64,000 nt of DNA from UKL13-2 sp031414695 (lineage in GTDB: Bacteria; Pseudomonadota; Gammaproteobacteria; Burkholderiales; Usitatibacteraceae). Under the pieces are notes generated by a model, which searched no databases, was not told the DNA's origin, and saw only the letters and a list, made by a program, of their open reading frames with translations. A program made the translations under genes and the position numbers. This document shows, piece after piece, positions 25,698 through 34,480 of this stretch. Every line of letters begins with the position of its first letter. The first letter of the stretch is position 1. The stretch is from positions 70,099 to 134,098 of the forward strand of contig JANNWG010000062.1 in the NCBI GenBank assembly GCA_031414695.1, read 5' to 3'.

Positions 25698-26816
25698 CTA
25701 TGCTGGCCCAATCCCATGCGAGCGTGTGGCACCAGGTGAATTAATCGTTGTTAAATCTTGCCCCTTGGCAAAATCAAGCATGCGCTGAATAGAGTGCTTA
25801 GCCCGTTTGCCGATTTCACTCTCCACCACAATTTCATTTGTGCCAGTGCGAAGTACATAGGCAAGATTAGATAAGCCATTCATCGCCATCCATGGGCATT
25901 GCGCGCACGATTTGCACGTTGCAGAGTTACCGGCTGTCGGTGCTTCGATAAAGTGTTTGCCGGGTGCTGCCACTTTCATTTTGTGAAAAATGCCTTTATC
26001 GGTTGCCACGATAAATGTGGTCGCATCTAGCGTTTGTGCGGCCTTAATGATTTGCGTGGTTGAGCCAACAACATCCGCTAATTGCACCACCGCAGCTGGG
26101 CTTTCAGGATGCACCAACACCTTGGCGTGGGGGTGTAATTTTTTCAACGCCACTAATTCTTCAGTCTTAAATTCATCATGCACGATACACGAGCCTTGCC
26201 AGAGCATCATGTCGGCACCGGTTGCGGATTGAATGTACTGGCCTAAATGCCTATCTGGCGCCCAAATAATCTTTTCGCCTTTCGCGTGTAAATGCTCGAC
26301 AATTTTTAAGCCGATAGACGATGTCACCATCCAGTCAGCACGCGCTTTTACGGCGGCACTGGTATTAGCGTAAACCACCACGGTGCGGTCAGGGTGCGCA
26401 TCGCAAAAAGCCGCAAATTGATCCGGCGGGCAACCTAAATCTAGCGAGCATTCTGCTTCTAACTCAGGCATCAGCACACGCTTTTCAGGATTCAGAATTT
26501 TTGCTGTCTCACCCATAAAACGCACGCCACACACCACCACAGTTGAAGCGGGATGATCGCGGCCAAATCGCGCCATCTCTAACGAATCTGAAACGCAGCC
26601 GCCCGTTTCTTCCGCTAAATCTTGCAAGTCAGGGTGTACGTAATAGTGCGCGACCAAAACGGCATTATGTGCTTTTAAGAGCGCTTTAATTTCCGCTTTG
26701 AGTGCAATGCGCTCAGTTGGCGTTGGCTCATCATGCACCTTAGCCCACGCTTGCCCTGCGGTGATGCGGTTTTTAATGGGTAAATCGAAATCGATTTTGA
26801 TGGCGGTAGTAAGCAT
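25698..26816 (-). CDS. nadA: Quinolinate synthase A
   Basis: Makes quinolinate from iminoaspartate and dihydroxyacetone phosphate for NAD synthesis and needs a [4Fe-4S] cluster. The length of 372 is normal. Cluster cysteines are in VVCGVRFMGETAKIL (near residue 121), in an internal GSCIVHDE site (near 208) and in CKSCAQCPWM (near 302). HYYVHPDLQDLAEETGGCVSDSLEM near residue 60 is typical. Its neighbour kynU belongs to the other, tryptophan-derived branch. nadB and nadC are not in the window. Confidence 0.97.
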   Translation of the reverse strand: MLTTAIKIDFDLPIKNRITAGQAWAKVHDEPTPTERIALKAEIKALLKAHNAVLVAHYYVHPDLQDLAEETGGCVSDSLEMARFGRDHPASTVVVCGVRFMGETAKILNPEKRVLMPELEAECSLDLGCPPDQFAAFCDAHPDRTVVVYANTSAAVKARADWMVTSSIGLKIVEHLHAKGEKIIWAPDRHLGQYIQSATGADMMLWQGSCIVHDEFKTEELVALKKLHPHAKVLVHPESPAAVVQLADVVGSTTQIIKAAQTLDATTFIVATDKGIFHKMKVAAPGKHFIEAPTAGNSATCKSCAQCPWMAMNGLSNLAYVLRTGTNEIVVESEIGKRAKHSIQRMLDFAKGQDLTTINSPGATRSHGIGPA

Positions 26817-26841
26817 AATTAATTTCGTTATGATTTTTAAG

Positions 26842-26962
26842 TTTAGCCGCAGATAAACGTCGATGAACGCAGATAAAAACTAAGATGAGTTGATATTTAT
26901 GCAATTAAAATAAAAATCATTTTTTTTGACTTTGACTTTATCTGCGTTTATCTGCGGCTAAA
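26842..26962. repeat. Inverted pair of CGCAGATAAACG-type repeats
   Basis: The left copy (26842-26878, TTTAGCCGCAGATAAACG…) and right copy (26937-26962, ending ATCTGCGGCTAAA) face each other in the nadA-kynU gap. A related pair is present at 40270-40389. Confidence 0.65.
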
Positions 26963-26973
26963 TAGTTTTTGAT

Positions 26974-28242
26974 TTAAGTCACCAGCAACCGTTCACGATA
27001 TTTATCCTCTTTCCATGCGCCAGACTGCAACACATCTTTAATTATCATCACGGCATCGAAGCAATCAACATAGCGCGTGTAAAGCGGCGTGAAGCCAAAG
27101 CGGATGAGATTCGGCGCACGAAAATCGCCGACAACGCCGCGATCAATCAATGCTTGCATCACGGCGTAGGCATCATCATGCGAAAAAGAAAGCTGCGAGC
27201 CACGTAATGCGTGCGCTTTTGGCGAAACGCATTCGACACCTGCTTCAGCGCAGTGTTCAGCCATCAAGTCCAAAAATAAATCGGTGAGCGCCAAAGACTT
27301 TTCGCGCACCTCTTGCAAGCTAACACCATCAAAGGTTTCAATGCCACAACGAAGCGCGACAGTGGCGAGTACTGACGGCGTGCCGCACAAAAAGCGCTGC
27401 ATATTATCAGCAGGCAAATATGAAACACTAAACTGAAAGGGCGCTTTGTGACCAAACCATCCTGAAAGCGGCGTGGATAATAGGGTTTGGTATTTGCTTG
27501 CAACATACAAGTAGCCCGGCGCGCCAGGCCCACCATTCAAATATTTGTAGCCACAGCCAATGGCGAAAGCGGCACCATCTGCATTTAGTTCGAGTGGAAT
27601 CGCGCCCGCGCTATGGCTTAAATCCCAAACAATATGTGCGCCTGCTGCCTGTGCAGCGCGATTGAGTGCCGCCATATCATGCACGCGTCCTGTGCGGTAA
27701 TTGACTTGCGTAATAAGGACGGCGGCTGTTTCGTGATTCATCGCCACCGCAATTTCATCAGCCTCAACTAATTTTAGCGTGTATCGCTGACCTAGCATCG
27801 CATTAATGCCTTCTGCAATATAAAGATCAGTTGGAAAATTATCGCGTTCAGAAATGATGACATTACGACGCGGATCGTTCGCGATATCGGGCAACAACAA
27901 CACGCCAGCGAGTAGCTTAAAAATATTGATGGAAGTCGAGTCTGCAATGATGACTTCATTTGCATCCGCGCCCAATAACGGCGCTAATTTTGCGCCGACA
28001 GTCGCAGGCAAATTCACCCAATCTGCTTTATTCCATGCGCCAATTAAATCCTGCCCCCAATCGCCGCTGATTGATGCCGCAACCGCTTCTTTGGTTGTAA
28101 CAGGCAATGCACCAAGTGAATTACCATCAAGGTAAATTTTATCGGTAGGCAGTGAAAAACGCTGACGTGTTAATGCCAACGTGTCAGCGCTATCAAGGGC
28201 TTCACAATATTGTCGGTTACGATGCGTATTGAGATTTTTCAT
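26974..28242 (-). CDS. kynU: Kynureninase
   Basis: PLP enzyme that cleaves kynurenine to anthranilate and alanine. I place the start at 28242 (MKNLNTHRNRQYCEAL); the 14 residues upstream to 28284 do not fit the family. The PLP lysine lies in FAIGCGYKYLNGGPGAPGYLY near residue 230, and DLSHSAGAIPLEL precedes it, as expected. The length of about 422 is standard. kynA and kynB, which would make kynurenine, are absent here, so it may serve salvage or a distant pathway. Confidence 0.95.
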   Translation of the reverse strand: MKNLNTHRNRQYCEALDSADTLALTRQRFSLPTDKIYLDGNSLGALPVTTKEAVAASISGDWGQDLIGAWNKADWVNLPATVGAKLAPLLGADANEVIIADSTSINIFKLLAGVLLLPDIANDPRRNVIISERDNFPTDLYIAEGINAMLGQRYTLKLVEADEIAVAMNHETAAVLITQVNYRTGRVHDMAALNRAAQAAGAHIVWDLSHSAGAIPLELNADGAAFAIGCGYKYLNGGPGAPGYLYVASKYQTLLSTPLSGWFGHKAPFQFSVSYLPADNMQRFLCGTPSVLATVALRCGIETFDGVSLQEVREKSLALTDLFLDLMAEHCAEAGVECVSPKAHALRGSQLSFSHDDAYAVMQALIDRGVVGDFRAPNLIRFGFTPLYTRYVDCFDAVMIIKDVLQSGAWKEDKYRERLLVT

Positions 28243-28267
28243 ATATGAATTATCGCAGGTCAGGCAC

Positions 28268-28302
28268 AAATAAAAACGCCCCAACTAGTAAGCTGGGGCG
28301 TT
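28268..28302 (-). terminator. Rho-independent terminator
   Basis: Stem AACGCCCCA (28275-28283) with TGGGGCGTT (28294-28302). On the minus strand it is followed by TTTTTATTT. It terminates the unknown gene at 28330-28953, just before kynU. Confidence 0.85.
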
Positions 28303-28329
28303 GCGTTTTTACGCTAATTTAGGTCAACA

Positions 28330-28953
28330 CTAAATCAGCATATCTTTAAATTTATTCACAAACTGTTCAGCTTGGTCAGGCCCTGAATACTTGGTGAGAA
28401 TATCGCGTAGGCGCATCATCATCACAATTAAATCCTCCGCACTCGGTGCAGCTTTGATTTTTGGTGCGATAAGCTCAGCATCTTTGCCCATCCGCGCACG
28501 AAGGTCAGCCAGCATCAGTTCTTTGACAACCTCTAAAGGGCGTATGGCGCTTTGCGTTTGACGCATCACAGACTGCTGCATATGTTGTGGTGCTGGTTGC
28601 TGCACCACGACAGGTTGTGCCATTTGGACTGGAAATGGCGCAACTTTGTTAGACGGCACGTTAGTGACGGCACGCATATCCGCTGACAACGACTCAATGA
28701 AGCCATCTTGATAAAGTTCAGACAACGCCTGCCGTGTATCGCCTAAAAGCTGTGTGGTCTCAACTAACTGTGAGACTGTTCGTTTGCCATCGACAAAAAC
28801 TAAAAAGCGACGAAGCCGAGGATGCAATATTTGTGTTTCTTGCGCGATTTCAGCATAGCCGCGCGCCGTTTTACGCAACAGTGCACTGTCTTCAAAATTG
28901 TAATTTGGATGTGCCATTTGTTGTAACGGTGAGGTATGAATTGGATTTACCAT
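28330..28953 (-). CDS. Conserved protein of unknown function (207 residues)
   Basis: I do not recognise a named family. Residues 20-95 (LLRKTARGYAEI…RRFLVFVDGKRTVSQLVE) look like a small winged-helix-type domain. A Gln/Pro-rich linker (about 110-135, VVQQPAPQHMQQSV) leads to a helical C-terminal domain (about 140-207, LMLADLRARMGKDAEL…). It has no signal or membrane segment. It diverges from the rhodopsin gene across a 258-base interval and has its own terminator, so it is transcribed alone. A regulatory role is possible but not shown. Confidence 0.65.
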   Translation of the reverse strand: MVNPIHTSPLQQMAHPNYNFEDSALLRKTARGYAEIAQETQILHPRLRRFLVFVDGKRTVSQLVETTQLLGDTRQALSELYQDGFIESLSADMRAVTNVPSNKVAPFPVQMAQPVVVQQPAPQHMQQSVMRQTQSAIRPLEVVKELMLADLRARMGKDAELIAPKIKAAPSAEDLIVMMMRLRDILTKYSGPDQAEQFVNKFKDMLI

Positions 28954-29211
28954 CTTTGCCTGCTTATGGGTAAATAATGAAAAGAATGTTTATTTTTTGA
29001 GGTTGCACTTTTTTTGTATGTACCTGCAATATTTAATATTATTGTCACAAATTACTCGTGCTCAGTTCAGTTGTAAAGATATAGTTTTCGATATTCGTTA
29101 AAGAATGTTAAACACAATAAATATCGCCTTCTTGAATTGACGAATGGCATCTAGTAGCGCACTATCTGACTCGTTAAATTAATATCTTTTGTACATATAA
29201 GGAATACCACT
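28954..29211. promoter_or_regulatory. Divergent promoter region of rhodopsin and the 207-residue protein
   Basis: AT-rich interval of 258 bases. TTGACG at about 29138 with CACTAT 17 bases later is a weak -35/-10 candidate for rhodopsin. AAGGAAT, eight bases before the ATG, is its ribosome binding site. No operator stands out. Confidence 0.35.
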
Positions 29212-29949
29212 ATGAGTTTGGCATTGCTCACACAATATTCGTTTTTGCTTACCTTCATCGCATTCTGTGCGGCAACGCTTTATTTCATCATGGAGCGAGA
29301 TTCGCTCCCAGTGGAATTTCGCAATACGGCAACTATTTCAGCTTGTTATCTTGGTATCGCGGCGATGAATTACTTCTACATGGTGCAGCTTGTGCCACGT
29401 GATGGCACATTTGAAACGGTACTAAATTTTCCAACCGAATTGCGCTATATCGACTGGCTGCTCACAACACCGCTTATGTTGATCAAATTCCCGGCACTTC
29501 TGGCCGGCATTAGCAATCGTATGTTGTTTGTGCTCTTGATTGTTGCTGACGTCATCATGATTGTGACGGGTTACGCGGGTGAAGCGATTTACAAGCGCGG
29601 TGGTTCTGCAAATGAAATCTGGGCGTTTTTCATGGTGGGTTGTTTGGCTTTCATGTTTATTCTTTATCTGCTTTACAGTGTGGTTTCACAAGCGCAGCAG
29701 GAAGTCTTAGGACCTATATCTGAAGGTTTAGATACGATGAAAAAATTCATTTTGATCGGTTGGAGTATTTATCCGCTACTATTTATTCTCATCATGATTT
29801 CACCATCAGGCGAGCTTAAAGTTTGGCGCGAATTGTTGTACAACGTGGCCGACGCGTTTAATAAAATCGGTTTAGCGATTGTGACTGTGGCGGCTGCGCG
29901 CGCGGTGGCAAGAGACCGTGAGTTAAAAGCTGACATGATGCGCTTGTAG
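29212..29949 (+). CDS. Proton-pump-type microbial rhodopsin with DTK motif
   Basis: Seven-helix retinal protein of 245 residues in the inner membrane. Schiff-base Lys218 sits in NVADAFNKIG with Asp214, and helix C carries RYIDWLLTTPLML: Arg78, proton acceptor Asp81, Thr85, and Lys92 at the donor place (proteorhodopsin D97, T101, E108). Exiguobacterium rhodopsin ESR also uses Lys. Asn53 replaces the usual His75 in helix B. Met89 at the tuning position suggests green absorption. Phe140 fills the place of the antenna-binding Gly, so a carotenoid antenna is unlikely. Light-driven H+ export is inferred. Confidence 0.95.
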   Translation: MSLALLTQYSFLLTFIAFCAATLYFIMERDSLPVEFRNTATISACYLGIAAMNYFYMVQLVPRDGTFETVLNFPTELRYIDWLLTTPLMLIKFPALLAGISNRMLFVLLIVADVIMIVTGYAGEAIYKRGGSANEIWAFFMVGCLAFMFILYLLYSVVSQAQQEVLGPISEGLDTMKKFILIGWSIYPLLFILIMISPSGELKVWRELLYNVADAFNKIGLAIVTVAAARAVARDRELKADMMRL

Positions 29950-29969
29950 TAACTGTTATTTGCATAGAC

Positions 29970-29999
29970 AAAAAGGGGCGCTTGTAGCGCCCCTTTTTG
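29970..29999 (+). terminator. Rho-independent terminator between rhodopsin and crtY
   Basis: AAAAGGGGCGC (29971-29981) pairs with GCGCCCCTTTT (29987-29997) around TTGTA and ends in Ts. It is perfect and strong, 20 bases after the rhodopsin stop, and 28 bases before crtY. Confidence 0.92.
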
Positions 30000-30027
30000 C
30001 TTAGCGCTTGAGAGATTAGTTTACAAA

Positions 30028-31266
30028 ATGCAGAAAAATTTTGACATCGCGATTATTGGCGGCGGTCTTGCTGGAGCCTCATTGGCGCTACATTTGTCAG
30101 ATGTGCAATTTCATGATTTGCAGGTCGTGATCATCGAGCCACGTACGCGCGAAATGCAGTTGACACGTGACCGCACTTGGTGTTACTGGAATACGGATGA
30201 CATGAAAAATATGGCCGTACATCGGTTTGACGGCCTCAGCGTGAATGGTCAAGCGACACATCATTTCAAATCGCGCTATCCATACGAAATGTTGCCATCG
30301 GATGTTTTTTTTCATAGCGTTCATACTGCGCTAGATAAATCTAGCAATATCAAGCTATGGTGCGGTGTTTCAGTTAAAAATATCCGAAAATGTCCGTCAA
30401 ATATAGAGATTGATACTTCAAGCGGCATTGTTGCCGCGAAGCTTGTGTTTGATAGTCGCCCCATAAAAATGGCGACAGCAGCACTGCCTAAGCATGCTTT
30501 TTTACAGCACTTTGCAGGATGGGAAATTAACGTAAACAAGCCTGTGTTTACGCCTAATACAGCGACGCTAATGGATTTTCAAGTGCCGCAGACACCACAC
30601 GATGGCGTGCATTTTATGTATGTGTTGCCCGTTTCAACGACAAGCGCCTTAATTGAAGATACTTGGTTCACGCTTGCTTCTCGCATGGAAGAGTCAAGCT
30701 ATGTTAGACCAGATTACGCCGCGAATATTCACGCCTATTTAGCGACTAAATTTGGCTGCCTTGATGACGAGATGACAGTAACTTATCGCGAAGCGGCAGT
30801 GCTGCCGATGGTCGCGGGTTTGCAAGCAGTGCCGTTTGCTCGTCATGCACAAAAAAGCGCACCACAAGTTGTGCACATCGGTGCAGCAGCAGGCATGGCG
30901 CGCGCCTCTAGTGGCTATGCGTTTGCGGACACGCAGCGCGCGACGGCAGCTATTGTGGCAATAATATTGCAACACTTGCAGGCCGACCCAAGTCGTGCGT
31001 TTTTGGATCAGCCGTTATCGTTTAAGCCTTGGCGCGCACCGCTGCTCGATTGGATGGATGGCATTTTCTTGACCGTCATGGCAACCTCGCCTGCGCGTGC
31101 GCCACAGCTATTTGAAAATTTATTTCGTAACGTTCCAGCAGACCGACTGGTGCGATTTCTCGGCGGCGTGCCGACCTACCTTGATTTGCTTCACGTGATT
31201 GCAGCTTGTCCGAAGTGGATATTTATTGCAGCAGCGCTTGGTAAAGTTTCCAAAAAGTCGAAATGA
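30028..31266 (+). CDS. crtY: Lycopene beta-cyclase
   Basis: FAD-dependent membrane-associated enzyme of 412 residues that closes both ends of lycopene to give beta-carotene. The N-terminal dinucleotide motif FDIAIIGGGLAGASLALHL, then DRTWCYW, FDSRP near residue 155, and LMDFQVPQTPHDGVHFMYVLP near residue 190 are CrtY-type landmarks, as is IGAAAGMARASSGYAF near residue 300. Its stop overlaps the start of the next gene by ATGA. Both serve the rhodopsin upstream. No crtE, crtB or crtI is present, so lycopene must come from elsewhere. Confidence 0.93.
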   Translation: MQKNFDIAIIGGGLAGASLALHLSDVQFHDLQVVIIEPRTREMQLTRDRTWCYWNTDDMKNMAVHRFDGLSVNGQATHHFKSRYPYEMLPSDVFFHSVHTALDKSSNIKLWCGVSVKNIRKCPSNIEIDTSSGIVAAKLVFDSRPIKMATAALPKHAFLQHFAGWEINVNKPVFTPNTATLMDFQVPQTPHDGVHFMYVLPVSTTSALIEDTWFTLASRMEESSYVRPDYAANIHAYLATKFGCLDDEMTVTYREAAVLPMVAGLQAVPFARHAQKSAPQVVHIGAAAGMARASSGYAFADTQRATAAIVAIILQHLQADPSRAFLDQPLSFKPWRAPLLDWMDGIFLTVMATSPARAPQLFENLFRNVPADRLVRFLGGVPTYLDLLHVIAACPKWIFIAAALGKVSKKSK

Positions 31267-32249
31267 CAGCGACGCGCATCAGTTGCGTCTGGTCGCTGAC
31301 GGCAATTTGCATTGCGTTGATTTTTGGCCTTGCCCAGCATGGCTTTAACATCACCATGCCTATGAACACGCAATTTATGATCGTCGCGTTTTCTATCGCA
31401 GTACTCGGGCTTTCTCACGGCGGGCTTGATCATTTGGTGGCAAAAAAAATGTGGCTGCTGCGGGTTGAGAGAAACGTGAGTGCAATTTCAATTCGCCAAT
31501 TTATGATTATTTTTTTACTTAGCTACAGCGTATTGGCAGCAATCGTCTTGTTGCTATGGTGGCTGTGGCCGATCGTTGCATTGATCGTTTTTCTCGCATT
31601 GTCGGCCTTTCATTTTGGTGATGATATGCGCCTCGCACGCATGACCTCGTCTAGCATTGTTGCCTGTGCGCTTGGCAGCACCGTCATTGTGTTGCCATGG
31701 ACATTCCATACCGATGAAGTTGCGATAATTTTTGCGTGGCTCACCGATACGGCTATGCTTGATTGGGTAGCACTGCCGCTCAAAATTGCGCAAGCAATCA
31801 CGTTGCTGCTGGTCGCTCTTGGTGCGTTTATTATTTTTCGTTCACGCCAGCATGTTGCGATTGATTACATCGAATATTTGGCTATTGCCACACTGTTTGC
31901 TTTAGCGCCGCCTTTGGTTGCCTTTGCGATGTTTTTTTCGTTTTTACATGCGAACCAACATATGTTGTCACTAGCGCAATATTTTTACCCTAACGCCACG
32001 ACGAGTAATGCCTATTGGCGCGCTTTTAAGTTGTCACTGCCTCTGACATTTGTGGCTATCCTAGTCGCTGCCATGGCTTGGTTTTTCACGCCATTAGGTC
32101 ATGCCACGAACGCTACAGAAAGTGTGGCACAAATCATTTTTATCGGCCTTGCGACACTTACCATGCCGCACATGTTGTTAGTCGCACTTTGGAGCAAACA
32201 GCAGCGTATGACAGCGATGGATATGCCCGCTTATGATGCGGTAAAATAG
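31263..32249 (+). CDS. blh: Brp/Blh-family beta-carotene 15,15'-dioxygenase
   Basis: Membrane enzyme of 328 residues that cleaves beta-carotene to two retinals. About eight hydrophobic helices are visible. The family's iron-binding histidines fall in GLSHGGLDHLV (near 48-58), SAFHFGDDMR (near 116-125) and FLHANQHML (near 232-240). It is coupled to crtY by a four-base overlap, and with rhodopsin upstream it makes a complete retinal-protein cassette. The identification rests on motifs and context. Confidence 0.9.
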   Translation: MTATRISCVWSLTAICIALIFGLAQHGFNITMPMNTQFMIVAFSIAVLGLSHGGLDHLVAKKMWLLRVERNVSAISIRQFMIIFLLSYSVLAAIVLLLWWLWPIVALIVFLALSAFHFGDDMRLARMTSSSIVACALGSTVIVLPWTFHTDEVAIIFAWLTDTAMLDWVALPLKIAQAITLLLVALGAFIIFRSRQHVAIDYIEYLAIATLFALAPPLVAFAMFFSFLHANQHMLSLAQYFYPNATTSNAYWRAFKLSLPLTFVAILVAAMAWFFTPLGHATNATESVAQIIFIGLATLTMPHMLLVALWSKQQRMTAMDMPAYDAVK

Positions 32250-32308
32250 ATGACTACATTAACAAGGTCGTCTACACGTTGCTCAAGCGCGTGCAAGCGA
32301 AGACATAA

Positions 32309-33199
32309 GTGAACAAAGTGACATTAACGGGAAGTATGGTGGCGATTGTCACCCCGATGCTAGCCAATGGCGACTTGGATTTTCCGCGCCTGAAGTCTTT
32401 GATTAATTGGCATGTTGCTGAGGGCACCGACGGCATTGTTATCGTCGGCACGACCGGTGAATCGCCCACGGTTGATTTTGATGAGCACGCTGCATTGATT
32501 AGCGCGAGCGTTGAGTACGCTGACAAGCGCATCCCGATTATTGCCGGTACTGGCGCTAATTCGACCAAGGAAGCGATTCACTTGAGCCAAGTGGCGGCGC
32601 GGGCGGGTGCGAATTATTCGTTATCTGTTGTGCCTTACTACAATAAGCCGACGCAACAAGGCATGTATTTGCATTACAAAGCTATTGCTGAAGCTTGCCC
32701 GTTACCGATGATTTTGTACAATGTGCCTGGCCGCACCGTGGCTGATATTGCCACTGATACGGTGCTGCGTTTAGCGGAAATATCTAACATCATCGGTCTT
32801 AAAGATGCTACTGCCAATATGGCGCGTGGTGCCGAGCTGCTCAAACATGCGCCGTCGGATTTTGCCCTTTATTCGGGAGAGGATGTTTCTACTCTTGCTC
32901 TCATGCTGCTGGGCGCGCATGGCACTATTTCGGTCACCGCCAATGTGGCGCCGCGCCTAATGCATGAGATGTGTGCAGCGGCGTTAGCGGGCAAACGTGA
33001 ACAGGCGATTACGCTTAATAATCGCCTGCTAGGTTTACATAATCATTTGTTTTTAGAAGCAAATCCAATCCCCGTCAAATGGGCGTTGCAAAAAATGGGC
33101 AAAATAGAGTCTGGTATTCGACTACCCTTAACGCCGTTTGAAACCAAGTATCATGCAACGCTGTCTGATACTATGCGCGCTGCGGGTATTCTCGCTTAA
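32309..33199 (+). CDS. dapA: 4-Hydroxy-tetrahydrodipicolinate synthase
   Basis: Condenses aspartate semialdehyde and pyruvate in lysine and peptidoglycan precursor synthesis. The 296 residues match the family. GSMVAIVTPML opens the TIM barrel, TTGESPT lies near residue 44, the catalytic Tyr is in MILYNVPGRT near residue 133, and the Schiff-base Lys is in IIGLKDAT near residue 161. The start is GTG at 32309. It is the first gene of a dapA-bamC order that is usual in proteobacteria. Confidence 0.96.
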   Translation: MNKVTLTGSMVAIVTPMLANGDLDFPRLKSLINWHVAEGTDGIVIVGTTGESPTVDFDEHAALISASVEYADKRIPIIAGTGANSTKEAIHLSQVAARAGANYSLSVVPYYNKPTQQGMYLHYKAIAEACPLPMILYNVPGRTVADIATDTVLRLAEISNIIGLKDATANMARGAELLKHAPSDFALYSGEDVSTLALMLLGAHGTISVTANVAPRLMHEMCAAALAGKREQAITLNNRLLGLHNHLFLEANPIPVKWALQKMGKIESGIRLPLTPFETKYHATLSDTMRAAGILA

Positions 33200-33264
33200 G
33201 CTAAAATCAGTAATAAAACATCAATACGCATACCCCGCGCTAACTTCAGGAAATCGTTTACATA

Positions 33265-34395
33265 ATGTTGAATCGACTTAATCTTTCACTGGCTGCCGCC
33301 ACGTTGGTATTGTTTTCGGGTTGTAGCTGGTTAGGTGTTCCTAGCGGTCCTGACTACCGCACGCAGGGGCAAACCACCAAAATCCGCACGCTTGAAGTGC
33401 CGCCTGATTTGACCAAACCAATTTCAGATGATCGCTTTGTCGTGCCCGATGGCAAGACCACGACATTTTCGCAATATAACCGTGAGCGCACTAATCAGCC
33501 TGTATCGAGTGGCAACACGGCGGTGTTGCCAAAATTTGAAAATGCTAGCTTGCTACGTTCTGGCGACCAACGTTGGTTAGTCGTCAAGGGCGCACCGGCC
33601 ACGGTTTGGCCAACACTCAAAGAGTTTTGGACGGAGTCGGGCTTTGTACTCAAGCGCGAAACCCCCGAGGCCGGCATCATGGAAACTGATTGGGCCGAAA
33701 ACCGCGCCAAGATTGGTCAAGACGTTGTACGCAATGCGGTAGGGCGTTTGTTGGATGGCCTCTATTCGTCAGGCGAACGCGATAAATTTCGCACCCGTAT
33801 CGAAGCGGGCACGGAGCCCGGCACAACCGAAATATTTGTGAGCCATCGGGGCATCGAAGAGATCTATACCAACCAAGATAAAAACAGCACTGGCTGGCAA
33901 TTTCGCCCAGTTGATAAAGATTTAGAAGCAGAAATGCTTGGTCGCATGATGGTCAAATTCGGTTTTGCTGAAAATAAAGCGACAGCAGTGGCAGGCACAA
34001 CTGCCGCCCCAGTCAGTCAGCCACGCGCCAGCTTTGACGCCGCGAAGGGCGGGATTCTTAAGATTGCTGAACCGTTTGACCGTGCATGGCGCCGCGTTGG
34101 TTTGGCGCTTGATCGTTCAGGCTTTACGGTTGAAGATCGTGACCGTTCCAAGGGAATGTTCTTTGTTCGCTATATTGATCCTGATGTTGAAATTCAGTCC
34201 GGCGAGAAAAAAGGCTTTTTTGACAAGCTTGCATTCTGGCGCTCTGATAAGCCTGCTGATCGTCCGCAGTACCGCATTAAAGTAACGGATGCAGGAGCGG
34301 CAACGGATGTTGAAGTGCAAACTGCAGAGGGTAAGCTTGATACTTCCGCGACGGCCAAACGCATTACTGCGCTACTCTTCGAGCAGCTTCGTTAG
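33265..34395 (+). CDS. bamC: Outer-membrane assembly lipoprotein BamC
   Basis: Periplasm-facing lipoprotein of the BAM complex, which inserts beta-barrel proteins into the outer membrane. Protein of 376 residues with a signal peptide and lipobox (LFSGCSW, Cys20). The N-terminal unstructured region with DYRTQ and LEVPPDLTKP is the BamC signature and binds BamD. Two helix-grip domains follow (about 95-215 and 255-375). Its position after dapA is conserved (dapA-nlpB). It is followed by a strong terminator. Confidence 0.93.
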   Translation: MLNRLNLSLAAATLVLFSGCSWLGVPSGPDYRTQGQTTKIRTLEVPPDLTKPISDDRFVVPDGKTTTFSQYNRERTNQPVSSGNTAVLPKFENASLLRSGDQRWLVVKGAPATVWPTLKEFWTESGFVLKRETPEAGIMETDWAENRAKIGQDVVRNAVGRLLDGLYSSGERDKFRTRIEAGTEPGTTEIFVSHRGIEEIYTNQDKNSTGWQFRPVDKDLEAEMLGRMMVKFGFAENKATAVAGTTAAPVSQPRASFDAAKGGILKIAEPFDRAWRRVGLALDRSGFTVEDRDRSKGMFFVRYIDPDVEIQSGEKKGFFDKLAFWRSDKPADRPQYRIKVTDAGAATDVEVQTAEGKLDTSATAKRITALLFEQLR

Positions 34396-34414
34396 TGAGA
34401 CGACTATTCATCAA

Positions 34415-34447
34415 GAGCCCGCTTCAGGCGGGCTCTTTTTTTGTCTA
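34415..34447 (+). terminator. Rho-independent terminator of dapA-bamC
   Basis: GAGCCCGC (34415-34422) pairs with GCGGGCTC (34428-34435), followed by a run of Ts. Confidence 0.92.
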
Positions 34448-34480
34448 TAGATTCCGTCATCGCATGTGTGCTCGATGACA

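Noticed and set aside
32250..32309. Short ORF MTTLTRSSTRC between blh and dapA
   Set aside because: Only 19 codons, no ribosome binding site and no conserved feature; it is better read as the dapA leader.
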